Source: Lactifluus volemus (lineage: Eukaryota > Basidiomycota > Agaricomycetes > Russulales > Russulaceae). Taken from it: DNA of 64,000 bases. Shown here in pieces: positions 32,539 through 43,176 of the stretch. Both the position numbers and the translations under genes were made by a program. Every line of letters starts with the position of its first letter. Positions within the stretch are counted from its first letter, which is position 1. Location of the stretch: positions 38,976 to 102,975 of the forward strand of contig WTXI01000131.1 of NCBI GenBank assembly GCA_022376515.1, read 5' to 3'. The notes below the pieces were generated by a model. That model was not told the DNA's origin and did not search any database. It worked only from the letters and a program-made list of their open reading frames with translations.

Positions 32539-34454
32539 ATGACTACCAGTCTTTCGCCCAAACCGCCTGCTATTTGGTGGGTTATTATCATTTTTTGCGG
32601 TACACACCTTGCTGCGGCCTATGGTGTCTACCATCGTCCACCAGCTACTGTGCCTATGCCTATTCTCGTCGCAACCGTTGCGCATTGGCAACTGACAATG
32701 ATCTGGTGGGCACATTCTTATCTCACATCCTAAATGCCGCATGATTCAATGGAGCATCCCTGACATAGCATTACTATTGGATACCACCGCCTATACTCTC
32801 ATCGCTCTTTCAGTGCCTCGATTGGCGTACGGAGCGTCCTCGCAGTAATTGGAGCAGGTGCATTTCAGGGTTCAATAAAGGTACTGTACATGCCTATTTG
32901 CAAGGAATGTTGACTAATTTGTTTTTATCAGTGGTGGTATGTAAACATCCTCAGAGTCTAACACACTCGAAGAATATAAAGTATTGATGCTATCCACTAG
33001 GTGTCTCAGACACCGACTCCACCACGTGAGCTGACACTTCCCTTCAATGCTCATTATTTGACGATCTACTCTGTTCTAGAGATTCACCGATGACGAAGAG
33101 AATGATCCGTACGTTCCCTATCATCACCCACAGTAACTAGGTTACATGGATTACCCCAGGTACTGCGCGACTCGTGGGTTCGTGTTTAGTCACTTCGGGT
33201 GGTTCTTCTTCAAGCCCAAGTACCCAAAATTTCACTTGATTGAGCGTGAGGATCTCGAAAAGGACCCAGGTGAGTCGACGCGTCGCCACCCTGCGTCTTG
33301 GGATAAGTCAGCTGACTGCGTCCTATTCTGAGTCGTGCGGCTCCAGCAACAATATATTCGTGAGTCACTGCAGTTATGCCAAACGTACGTTGGTTCCAAT
33401 ATCGGATGTATAGTTCCAATCGCCATTACACTTGGTATCATTTTTCCCACTATATTCGGTGCCACATGCGGTGATACAGTCGGAGGATTCATTTATGGGG
33501 CTCTTGTTGGGCGACTTCTCAGTGCGTATTGACGTTTGCGTTGCAAGTAACAAAGGTGACGTTTTTGGCTTAGTCTGGCACTCGACATTTCTTGTCAACT
33601 CGTGGGATTTTGTGTTGCTCTCACCCCATACTAAATGCTCAAGTAGAAGTACTACAGACTTGCTCATTGGGATGGCGTGCAACCATATTCAGACCAGAAT
33701 ACGTCACGCACTAATTTGGTATGTCATTATGTGGGATCTAGTTGGATCATTCCGACGTATTTGCAGATAGTCGCGTTAGTTTCGGCCGGTGAGGGCAACC
33801 ATAACTTCGTACGTGCCCTCAGATCATTGTCATACTGCGAAACATGTGCTGATCGTTTCTTAGCATGTAAGTTAAGCAATGCCAGTGCATTCCCATTATT
33901 CAATCGAGTGATGTTGTAGCACTCGTTTCCAGACGATTATCGTTCTGATCCTGCAAAGTCTGCCTGGGATCCTTCGAAATGGGCTATCCTTGCACTCGCG
34001 AAGCTTGGCTTCGTGTGGGGACTGCGATATGCTAGGACAGAGGACATCGCAGCGGCACGTGCGTACATGCTAGCGCGCGACCACCGTGGCCCGTACGACA
34101 AGGCAGTCGAGGAGGAGTGGGTGGGACCGACATGGACTGAAACAGAATTGGAGGCATATGTGAAAGAAAGTGACGCATGCATTGTATTGATCGACAAGTA
34201 CGCTGTTGACGTGACAAGGTATATTGACATACATGTACGTTTTTCTCTATTTCCTCACATCTGGAATTTACTCACCGTTGTAGCCTGGCGGTGCGAGGCT
34301 CCTGCGTAACTATGCTTTCCCTATTAATCCTCAGGCTGGCAAGAGTGACAAGTGGAAGGAGGCGGACCGGGCGTTCAATGGAGATATGAACAAGCACTCT
34401 CAAGCGGCGAGGCGGCGCATGAAACAACTTCGCGTAGCGAGGGTAGTGGATTAA
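32539..34454 (+). CDS. OLE1-like: Delta-9 acyl-CoA desaturase with cytochrome b5 domain, copy 5
   Basis: Plus-strand copy outside the tandem array, open by hand splicing. It starts MTTSLSPKPPAIWW at 32539 and ends RVARVVD. Motifs: HRLYSH, WWCLRHRLHH, GEGNHNF plus CAT exon (33864-33866) plus HSFPDDYR, then DPSKW. The b5 part has HPGG (intron after IDIH) and NKHSQAA. It has a two-residue insertion in the b5 region (INPQAGKSD against INPGKSD) and a mid-length linker (LARDHRGPYDKAVEEEWVG). A GTTCGTT-TG-AACGAAC hairpin follows at 34491. NAF1 is the next plus-strand gene, as the NAF1 pseudogene is for copy 6, which points to block duplication. Confidence 0.85.
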
Positions 34455-34490
34455 CGTAGGTTGGATCTCCTGAACTAAGAGACGCTACAT

Positions 34491-34506
34491 GTTCGTTTGA
34501 ACGAAC
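34491..34506. repeat. GTTCGTT-TG-AACGAAC inverted repeat, 3' of desaturase copy 5
   Basis: Lies 37 bp after the stop codon, followed by AAGGGGAAATA. Likely within the 3' untranslated region. Confidence 0.55.
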
Positions 34507-34560
34507 AAGGGGAAATAACAAAATGTAGATAGAAAGGGGTATAACAACTACTAACCTGCG

Positions 34561-34780
34561 CCCCCCCCTCCGGTCACTCCATTTTTCTCACTCAATTCTC
34601 ACTCAACCACTACAAAATTTAGCCTACAGCATCCACTACCTATCTGAATATATTCCGTGCATTGTTTTGAAAGAAATTGTGGTGTGCAGTGAGATGAGTA
34701 TCAGTGCATTTGTCACGCTTGCCGACTGATGAGTCTGAAATTTGGCGTGTGACCTAGCGTGACTGACCGGAAGGAGGGTG
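34561..34780. mobile_element. Diverged MITE copy of the 24.6-kb family
   Basis: Aligns to the reverse complement of the element at 24614-24917: CCCCTCC..GTCACTCC, TTCTCACTCAAT, CACTACAAAATTTAGCCTAC, GAAAGAAATTGTGGTGTG, TTGTCACGC, and GCGTGACTGACCGG..GGGTG at the far end. The ends are degraded and no target duplication is clear. It separates copy 5 from the secreted-protein gene. Confidence 0.6.
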
Positions 34781-34891
34781 ATGTGGTCGTTAGTCCGATT
34801 CTTTGATATTGTCGGAAAAGATACTTTATAACGTATACGGGTAGGGGTGAGAGGGTCCGGTGGTGATTAATTCGTTGATTAATGTATTCTT

Positions 34892-35573
34892 TTAAAACGC
34901 GACCAAAGCGCCGATTAACACGCCACCAGCTGTTGTCGCGAGGGCTGCGAATAAAGGTGAGGAGATCTGTAGGGACAGGACGTTCGCCCCGGCTTCGTTT
35001 CTGAAAAAAAAACGTAGATTTTTCAACTTTGCCCAAATTGATCAGGGTTTTATGCGTACTTGGTTCCGGTCGCTGCACTGGCTGCAGCCGCAGTTGCGAC
35101 AGTGTAGACGGAGCCAGCGAAAGTAGTGACAATGCCTGCACCACTTTCCGCGAGGGTGATAACCGCACCACCAGCCTCGGTGACTTCGGTAAAAGCCTTG
35201 CCACCGATCGCTACGACATTATTTAACGACGGACTCGCGCCCGGACATGCAAAGAGGACGTACACGTGACTACGGTATCAACTTGACCAGCGAGGGAAGT
35301 CTCTTCCATGAAAATATCCTCTGTCGAGCTAGAGATCAGGGATGCGCGACAGGCGTTTCAAAAAGCCAGTATGACATACCCGCAGAGGTAACATCGCCCG
35401 CAAACGAAGTGACATCCGCAACAACTGCGTAAAATCAACCAAGCTGGTACCTAATGGATGGATGCCAATCTAAGGCCACACACACCTTGACGCTTCTCTT
35501 CGGGTAGCGCTTCTGGCGCTCCGAGGACGAGCGCAGCAAGAGAAAGAGCCGAGACAATGTGCATGAACTTCAT
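34892..35573 (-). CDS. Small secreted protein, possibly GPI-anchored
   Basis: A five-exon minus-strand model of about 145 residues. Exon 1 (35573-35486) encodes a clear signal peptide, MKFMHIVSALSLAALVLGAP, followed by EALPEEKRQ, which has a dibasic KR site of the kind cut by Kex2. Middle exons give VVADVTSFAGDVTSAEDIF, GGKAFTEVTEAGGAVITLAE and TTFAGSVYTVATAAAASAAT. The last exon (from about 35000) gives NEAGANVLSLQIS and then a hydrophobic tail, LFAALATTAGGVLIGALVAF, that ends the protein. That tail is typical of a GPI-attachment signal or C-terminal anchor. The protein is Ala/Thr/Val/Gly-rich without cysteines in the mature part. No family with known function is recognised. Exon 3 borders are the least certain. 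Confidence 0.65.
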
Positions 35574-35871
35574 GATGGGAATAGAGGGAGAATCGGATCG
35601 AGAAGGTGAAAGAAAAACGGTTATTAAGGGTAGACCCTTATACCATCAAACCGAGTGGTTGCCGTACAGCCTGTGATGATTGAATATGAAACCTGGCGGA
35701 GCGTCATCATCGTGGGGCGGCATCATTCGTGCTCGCTAGGTGCAGGAGACAGTCACTTAGGTTACCTAAGGTCATTAGAGGCGGGCCAGGGACGATGATT
35801 GGACGTCGGTCTCGTCGGCCCGGATATGAATTCCCCGTCTGATTTTCAACTGTCCCAAGTCATCTGTCGCA

Positions 35872-37687
35872 ATGGAGGCAGCAGGTCCTCGAGCAGTTTT
35901 CCAAGGCTTCAAAGTCCCTAGCACTATCCCACAGGATCTCCTTCTTATCCAGGACCTGGTTAGTCCGATAATTGCCCCCACAAAACAGGTTACTCCACCG
36001 ACCACATGTGATGATGATTCTGTGGATAGTTCTGGTGAGAGTATCGACAGCGCGGACGAGGCTGAAGCCATTCTAGTCTCTACGAGGGAAATTGAAGGAA
36101 GGTTCGCCTTGCACTGTAATCATACGTTGATTTATTATCAACTAACGGAAGGCAACCGTCAGCTCTTCCTCGTCCTCTTCTTCTGACTCGGACTCTGAGA
36201 GTGAGAGTGAGAATGAGGGAGATGTGCGACTTGAAGTTGTGGATGAAGATGGCGACGATGGCGAAGAAGGCGGTACTGTCGCGACGACAGTATCACTCCG
36301 CACGAAAAATGAGCTACCGGAACCAGACATCCTCGTTCCTCCTATTGCCCAAGTCGACCCCGAGGAGCAACTCGAAAAAGTGGGCGAGATCATGAACATT
36401 GTGAACAATGTTGTGATTGTAAAAGGCGAAGCGTCGGCGACGCACCGCACATCAGAGCGTGCACTTGATTCCGAAACTCTCCTCGTGTACGAGGATAGGA
36501 AAGTCTTGGGCTATGTGAGTACAATATATTCCTACGACTCCTCCTGACCCCCGACTTTTCCACCACCCAGATACACGAGACCTTTGGGCCAACGTATCAG
36601 CCCATGTATCAAGTCAAGTTCAACAGTTCATTCCCGTTAGATCTGAACGAGGCGCGGGTGTCGCGACCCATATTTCATGTCCCTGCGCGAAGCAACTATG
36701 TTTTTCTGTCAGAGCTTGCAATTCTGCGTGGGAGCGATGCCAGTAACGTACACGACGAGGAACCGGCAGAGTATGAGCTCGAATTCTCAGATGATGAGGC
36801 CGAGGCAGCCCATAAAGCGAGACTCCGGCAAAGGTCCGTGTCCTTCTCTTTCGCTTGGCAATAATAGTTGACGGTGTGGCACGCACAGGCGGCACGGCTC
36901 GCGGGATCCGAGCGTCCCTGCATCTCCGGCTCATGTACGCGACCAAGATGTAGATGCCTCGTACGGCTGGAATCCGTATGCGGAGCACGGCGCGTACGAT
37001 ATGGACCTGGATTACGGCGCGGGCCCGTCGCGTCCTAAACCCCAGCCTTACGACGATCCTTACTCGGATGCTTACAACCAACCAGAATCTAGTGCAAGTG
37101 CAGCGACAGCCGCTACTTCCTTATCGCCACGATCGCAGCGTGGGCCCGATGGACGTGCGGGAAGAAGTGACTACGGATCCGGGCAAGGTCGTGAAGGCCC
37201 GCATCATCGTGGACGCGTGCGGGCCCATGGCCGTGGCCGCGGTCGTGGTCATGGTCGAGGTCGGGGTCGGGGGCGTGGTGGGGCGCGTGGACAAGAAGGG
37301 CATCCGACACATGGAACGGAAGACCATACCCCCAGTGGGCGATCGTTATCACCTGCCTCGCAAGCAACAGGGCAAGATTCCGTCAACGTCAATAACGTCT
37401 CTACCCATACCGAGTATGCCACCGCCCCCTCAGACTATACGCCATTTTCTCCGCAATTGCAACCATTTGGCTTTGCACAGCCATATCCACCTCAGCAACA
37501 GTTCATGTCCCCGCTCTCTCCCGTTCAACCACATATTAATCCACGCTTTGCGGCGAGGTTTGGTATGAATTTCGACATGATGCAGTCACAGCAACCATAT
37601 CTCCCATCTTCTGACCAGTACGGGACATCAACAACGTCAGATTATGATTATGGAAACAGCTGGGATGGACAATGGAATGAGGGCTAG
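35872..37687 (+). CDS. NAF1: NAF1, H/ACA ribonucleoprotein assembly factor
   Basis: Nuclear assembly factor for H/ACA snoRNPs, replaced by Gar1 in mature particles. Four exons (35872-36101, 36163-36514, 36571-36833, 36889-37687) give 547 residues. An acidic, serine-rich N-terminal region (SSSSSDSDSESESENEGD) precedes the Gar1/Naf1 core, about residues 165-255: EIMNIVNNVVIVKGE, LVYEDRKVLGYIHETFGP, PMYQVKFNSSFP, FHVPARSNYVFLSEL. Then comes SNVHDEEPAEYELEFSDDEAE, an RG-rich tract (RGRGRGHGRGRGRG, about 37220-37290) and a Gln/Pro/Tyr-rich tail ending WDGQWNEG. The ATG at 35872 gives the first open frame. Upstream sequence is shared with the NAF1 pseudogene at 42.06 kb. Confidence 0.85.
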
Positions 37688-38109
37688 GGAACGAGGGGGC
37701 TCAGCGTGAATTGTAAATTCGAATACGGCCATGGCCACAATAATTCGAGTGCTGCTTGATCTTGAAATAAATTATTTCAGGTACTGTAAGTTGGAACCCA
37801 AACCACTAAATGGGTTTTGGGCGCTCCTTCGCCCCAACTGTCAATGAGCAGAGTGTAAGTACAGTAAGTTATGAATGAATGGCCAACACCTGTGATACTG
37901 TAACAAATTTCCAAGTTGGCAACTGTTCCATGTCTCGTAGATGTCATAGCAGAACCTGTCCGTGTGGTGGTATTCATGTACCTGATCAGTCACAATCATG
38001 GTCTAAACACGCACGCTCACTCATGTTAGACACCAACATGGTAACACCCCTCTTGCATATTTGTTCGGAAAATGTTTTTTGCACCAAGAAGTTTGTGCAT
38101 GTTTATCTA

Positions 38110-38450
38110 TGACAAACAGTGACCTTGTCTCACATTGGCTGAGAGTTGCAAGTGACACCACAATCTTGTGATTCTGAAAGAGTTTCCTTTGGATTTTGTC
38201 AAGATACATTGTAGGTTGAGCTTCCAGGATGCTTTGAATGTATTGAAGACCCTGAGGGGTCTAGTAGGCATTTTCGGCCTGAGTGATGTGCAAGTGGATT
38301 GGTAACTGTGCCACAAGTATTGTATAGCTGAAGAATGGTATAAATTGTTGATTGGCTATGACCTGAAAGGAGTACAATCTCCTTTACTGGAAGCTCGAAG
38401 TCATAGAACCAGCATATATTACGTTCTTGCAGTTCTGTAGAGGTTGCAGC
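38110..38450 (-). pseudogene. Tc1/mariner-like transposase N-terminal relic
   Basis: Minus-strand peptides ELQERNICWFYDF, LPVKEIVLLSGHSQSTIYTI and LQLYNTCGTVTNP form the paired helix-turn-helix region of Tc1/mariner-type transposases. After a frameshift, LQYIQSILEAQPTMYLDKIQ and RKLFQNHKIVVSLATLS follow, as in the same family. The DDE catalytic domain is absent. It could once have supplied activity to the TA-targeting MITEs in the window, but that is inference. Confidence 0.65.
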
Positions 38451-38639
38451 AAGGCATATCGATTGAGGAGCAGCGTGATAGATGTCACTGTTTGGCAATG
38501 CCGCTATGGACAAATAGATACAAAGTTTTTGGCGCAAAACACTTTTTCCGAATATATATGCAAGTCACTGTAAATAAAATTGCGCCAGAGAGCGGTCACA
38601 CCAAGTACAAAGGCCGGCCCGGCACGACTTGTCAAATTG

Positions 38640-38828
38640 CCTAAAAAAAAAAGTAAGTCAGCCCAATCAAAGACACAGCATAGTCGGCGGGCATGTCGAA
38701 CATGCTGTTTTTCATTTCAGTATATGTTTACCAAAAAAAAATACATTGAATACAATCATACAGGTACAGTACTAGCTACTATAGGCTAAATTTTGTGGTG
38801 ACGTGGCATGACGTGGCATCCCTCCCTT
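38640..38828. mobile_element. Probable diverged MITE copy
   Basis: The right half (TACTATAGGCTAAATTTTGTGGTGAC, in two pieces) matches the internal part of the 24.6-kb MITE (GGCGAAAAATTGTGGTGA) and of the 34.6-kb copy. The left end is unclear. No target duplication is identified. Confidence 0.4.
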
Positions 38829-40052
38829 TGTGGTCACAACTTGTACTTGTTTTTTTTTTTTTCACATTTCTTTCTATTTCGGAAATGTCAACTGGGCGGT
38901 CTGACTGTCGCGGGCCCCTAAACGACGGTTCCGTGTTCCGCAACGTCCCGAAGTGGCGACAGACGACATCCGCTGCGGCAAATGTACATGCCCGCGCATG
39001 TGGAGCCACTGCATCCTGAGCGCCCTCCTGCTGGCATGTGAACACGCGCATGCCGCCTTTTGAAGCCCAATTCCCCACCAATTTCTAATCTCAATCATGA
39101 CTTGGTGAAAATAATGCCCCAGTTGACTATATACGCTTTGTACAGTAGGATACTTGACGATATTGTTCGCCATGGAATCGTTCCCAATTTGGAGTGTTAC
39201 GTCGGGCGGAGTATACGGTATACCTGTGCTGTACTGTATTTCAAAAACTGTCAGTATACTGCCCTTTTTTTTTTCGCGGCCCCTGTTTCACCCGCTCTAC
39301 CGCCTCAAGGCCCGCGGCCATAAACTTGGCATTCATATGCGCCCAACCACTTGTAAGTTGCAACCTCAAACCCACTCTACCGGACAGTCTAGCAACGTTA
39401 CACGCCGTCCGAGTCCAAAGGCAGTGCATTCATTCCAGTCATCAGAACTGCGATCAGATGTCTAGGTTCCACCAACGAGATCGATCGAATTTTACGATCC
39501 ATTGGAAGTTGCCTGAAGGGAAACTCTCCTGCATTTCGCCCCTACTTAACCTCGCAAGCAGTGGTAAAATAAAATAAAATGTTTGGGATCAGAAGCTGAG
39601 TTTCATCGGACCCGTGGTCCGATCCGGCATCATGAGCTTTTTGGCAGAGAACGGACGATTTATTCACCTGATGTGTAGGTACAGTACTGGTACAGTTCAT
39701 TTGCCGACCATGAATACAGATTGACAGGCACAAAATTCCGTGGTATTTAACACGCCGTGTTTGGCATAGTTGGCAGCTACAACTGTAAACATAAAAGGTA
39801 AGCGGAGTGCGACAAAAGCTCGATTGCGTTGTGCAAGCCACCCGATGTGCATTTCCAGCTACTCTAGTTGTTCCCGAGTTCTTACATTGTTATTGAATTT
39901 AATATACCCACCCAAGCTCCAACCTATGGTGTGATTTCGAAATTCCCACCCTTTTTCCTCTTTCTTTTTTTTCTCGCTTTATCAGTGGCGACTTCCTTGT
40001 TGTCAAATCTTATTGGCATTCATCGCCCCTTCTTCAAGTTTATCACCTTCTC
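38829..40052. other. Stretch without a supported gene
   Basis: Contains poly-T runs near 38850 and 39265 and several TACAGTAC-type words. No coding region is convincing on either strand. The last about 100 bp are the 5' flank of desaturase copy 6 (CTCGCTTTATCAGTGGCGAC). Confidence 0.4.
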
Positions 40053-41974
40053 ATGACCACCAGTCTTCCGCCAAAATCGCCTCCTATTTGGTGGGAGAGT
40101 GTCTTCGTTTTTTGCGGTATACATCTTGCTGCGGCCTATGGTGTCTATCATCGTCCACCAGCTACCGTGTCTATGCCCATTCTCGTCGCGACCGTTGTGC
40201 TTTGGCAACTGTCAATATTAGGGTGCGCATATTCTCATCTCACATCCTAAACGCTGGATGATTTCATGGAGCGTTCTGATATAGTGTTACTGTTGGATAC
40301 CACCGCCTATATTCTCATCGCTCTTTCAATGCGTCGCTTGGCGTACGGATCGTCCTCGCAGTACTTGGAGCAGGCGCTTTTCAACGTTCAATAAAGGTAC
40401 TGTACATACCTATTTTTCATAGCATGTTGACTAATATTTTTTATCAGTATTGGTATGTAAACATTCTTAGGGTCTAACACACTCGAAGAATACGAAACAT
40501 TGATGCTATCCACCAGGTCTCTCATGCACCGACTCCACCACGTGAGCTGACAATTCCATTCAATGCCCCATTATTTGACGACTTCTTTTATTCTAGAGAT
40601 TCACCGATGACGAAGAGAATGATCCGTACGTTCCCTATCATCAACCACGATTACTAGGCTACATGTATTACTCCAGGTACTGTGCGACTCGTGGACTCCT
40701 GTTTAGTCACATCGGGTGGTTCTTCATCAAGCCTAAGTACCCAAAGCTTCACTTGATTGAGCGTGACTCGGAGGATCTCGAAGAGGACCCAGGTGAGTCA
40801 ATGCGTCGCGGCCCCTGTGTCTAGGAATAAATCACCTGACCGCGTTCCCCATGCTTAGTCGTGCGGCTACAGTATCAATATATTGGTGAGTCAGTTATGC
40901 CAAACTTACGCTGGTTCTAACATCGGGTGTATAGTTCCACTCTCCATTGCGTATGGTTTGGTTTTCCCCGCCATATTGGGTGCCGCATTCGGTGATACAG
41001 TTGGAGGATTCATCTATGGGGCCCTTGTTGCGAGACTTCTCAGTGCGTATTAAGGTTTGCGTTGGAAATACCAAAAAGTGACTTTTTGGGGCTTAGTCTG
41101 GCACTCGACATTGCTTATCAACTCGTGGGAATTCGTGTTGCTCTCTCCGCATACTAAATGCTAAAGTAGAAGTTCTGCCGTAGACTTGCTCATTGGGATG
41201 GCGTGCAACCATATTCAGACCAGAATACGTCACGCACTAACTTGGTATGTCATTATGTGAAATCTAGTTGGATCATTCCGACGTATTTACAGATAGTCGC
41301 GCTGTGTACGGCTGGTGAGGGCAACCATAACTTCGTACGTGCTCTCAGATCATTGTCTTACTGTGAAACATGTGCTGATCGTTTCTTAGCATGTAAGTTA
41401 AGCAATGCCAGTGGATTCCCATTATTCAATCGAGCGATGTTGCAGCACTCGTTTCCAGACGATTATCGTTCTGATCCTGCAAAGTCTGCCTGGGATCCTT
41501 CGAAATGGGTTATTTTTGCACTCGCGAAGCTTGGCTTCGTGTCGGGGCTGCGATATGCCAGCGCAGATGACATCGCAGCAGCACGTGCGTACATGCTAGC
41601 GCGCGACCACCATGGCGCGCACGACAAGGCAGTCGAAGAGGAAGAGTGGGTGGGACCGACATGGACTGAAGCAGAAATGGAGGCATATGTGAAAGAAAGT
41701 GACGCATGCATTCTTGTCATTGACAAATACGCTCTTGATGTGACAGGGTATATTGATATGCATGTGCGTTTTTCTCCATTTCTTCACATCTGGAAGTTAC
41801 TGACTTTTGTAGCCTGGCGGCGCGAGGCTCCTGCGTAACTATGCTTTCCCTATCAATGCTGGTAAGAGTGACAAGTGGAAGGAGGCGGACCAGGCGTTCA
41901 ATGGAGGCCTGAACAAGCACTCTCAAGCGGCGAGGCGGCACATGAAAAATCTTCGTGTAGCGAGGGTACATTAA
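40053..41974 (+). CDS. OLE1-like: Delta-9 acyl-CoA desaturase with cytochrome b5 domain, copy 6
   Basis: Open by hand splicing, starting MTTSLPPKSPPIWW at 40053 and ending MKNLRVARVH. Box 1 HRLYSH and box 3 (NHNF, CAT exon 41390-41392, HSFPDDYR) are conserved, as are HPGG and NKHSQAA of the b5 domain. It differs from the others just before box 2: the 5-nt exon reads TATTG, not TGGTG, and the next exon TCTCTCATGCACCGA, so WWCLRHRLHH becomes YWSLMHRLHH. The iron ligands remain, but the neighbouring conserved tryptophan and arginine do not. The gene may still work, with altered activity, or be in early decay. The NAF1 pseudogene follows directly. Confidence 0.75.
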
Positions 41975-42023
41975 GATGATGGGTTATGTAGGTCGGATAC
42001 CCAAGGCTTAGAGACGCTACATA

Positions 42024-42039
42024 TTCGTTTGAACGAACA
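42024..42039. repeat. ATTCGTT-TG-AACGAAC inverted repeat, 3' of desaturase copy 6
   Basis: Same 3' element as after copies 3 and 5, with one arm base changed, 49 bp beyond the stop codon. Confidence 0.5.
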
Positions 42040-42060
42040 AGATAGAATGTAGATAGAAAA

Positions 42061-42885
42061 GGGATTGGACGTCGGACTCGCCGGCCCGAAAGGGAAGTGC
42101 TGTCTGTTTTCAGTCTGTCCAAGTCATTGTTGGTCGCAATAGAGGTCCTTGAGCAGTTTGCCAAAGCTTCAATGTCCCTAGCACCATCACAGGATTTACC
42201 CGTACAGGACCTGGTTAGTTCGATAATTGCCCCCACAAGACAGGTCACTCCGCACATCAGAACGTGCATTCGAAACTCTGGGCTATGTGAGTACAGTCTT
42301 TTCCTACGACCCCCGACTTTTTCTACCACCTAGATACATGAGACCTTTGGGCCAACGTATCGTCCCCCGCGCAGCAACTATGTTTTTTTTTCTTGCCGAG
42401 CTTGGAATTTTATGTGGGAGCGATGCCAACAACGTACACGACGAGGGACCCGCAAAATATGAGCTCGTAATTCTTGGAGGTTGGGGTCGGGCCGACCACA
42501 TGGAACGGAAGATCGTTGTGCCGCCCCACCGGTGGTGCGCGATCGATATCACCTGCCTCGACGATTATTGCGCAAGCAACAGGGCAAGATTCCGTCAACG
42601 TCTCTACCCATTCCGAGTTATGCCAACGGCCCGTCTGACTACACGCCATTTTCTCCGCAATTACAAACTTATCCATTCAGCAATAGTTCATGTACCCCGC
42701 TGTCCCGTTCAACTGCATATTAATCTACGGTTTGTGGCGAGGTTTGGTTTGAATTTCGACATGATGCGGTCACAGAAACCATATCTCGCATCTGTATGGG
42801 ACACTAACAACCGCAGATTATGGAAATAACTGGGACAGAGCTGAGCGTGAATTGTAAATTCGAATACGGCCCACGGCCACATCTA
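42061..42885 (+). pseudogene. NAF1 pseudogene
   Basis: Matches the NAF1 locus from its 5' flank (ATTGGACGTCGG, 35797 in the parent) to its 3' flank (GAGCGTGAATTGTAAATTCG). Large parts are gone: the acidic region, most of the Gar1/Naf1 core and the RG-rich tract. Surviving pieces include SNVHDEEPAEYE-like and PYLPSSDQY-like segments in changing frames. It is not a functional gene. It lies 87 bp after desaturase copy 6, so desaturase and NAF1 were copied as one block. Confidence 0.8.
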
Positions 42886-43176
42886 CCAAAACCACTTTTT
42901 TTATCTCACGAAATGAATTATTGACTAATATAAATGTTTTGAAAAAGAGAGCTGAAAGAATAAGATGTTCGAGGCACACTTGCCATCATCCACAACAAGT
43001 CGGACGCACAGCGAGTGCCATAACGGGGCACGGCGGAACCACACAGGACATCGGCGACGACGCCCAGCTCGTCTCGTCTCGTCTTCGTCCTCAACCCCCC
43101 CGCCCTCCTCTCTCCTAAATACCAACTTATCCCTAAAAATTTCACCCCTCGCCCCGCCCGTTGCTGGTTGTACTGT

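Noticed and set aside
36954..37568. 204-codon frame overlapping the NAF1 last exon
   Set aside because: It overlaps the NAF1 frame that continues the Gar1/Naf1 domain by good splice sites; the alternative frame is low-complexity and has no domain.
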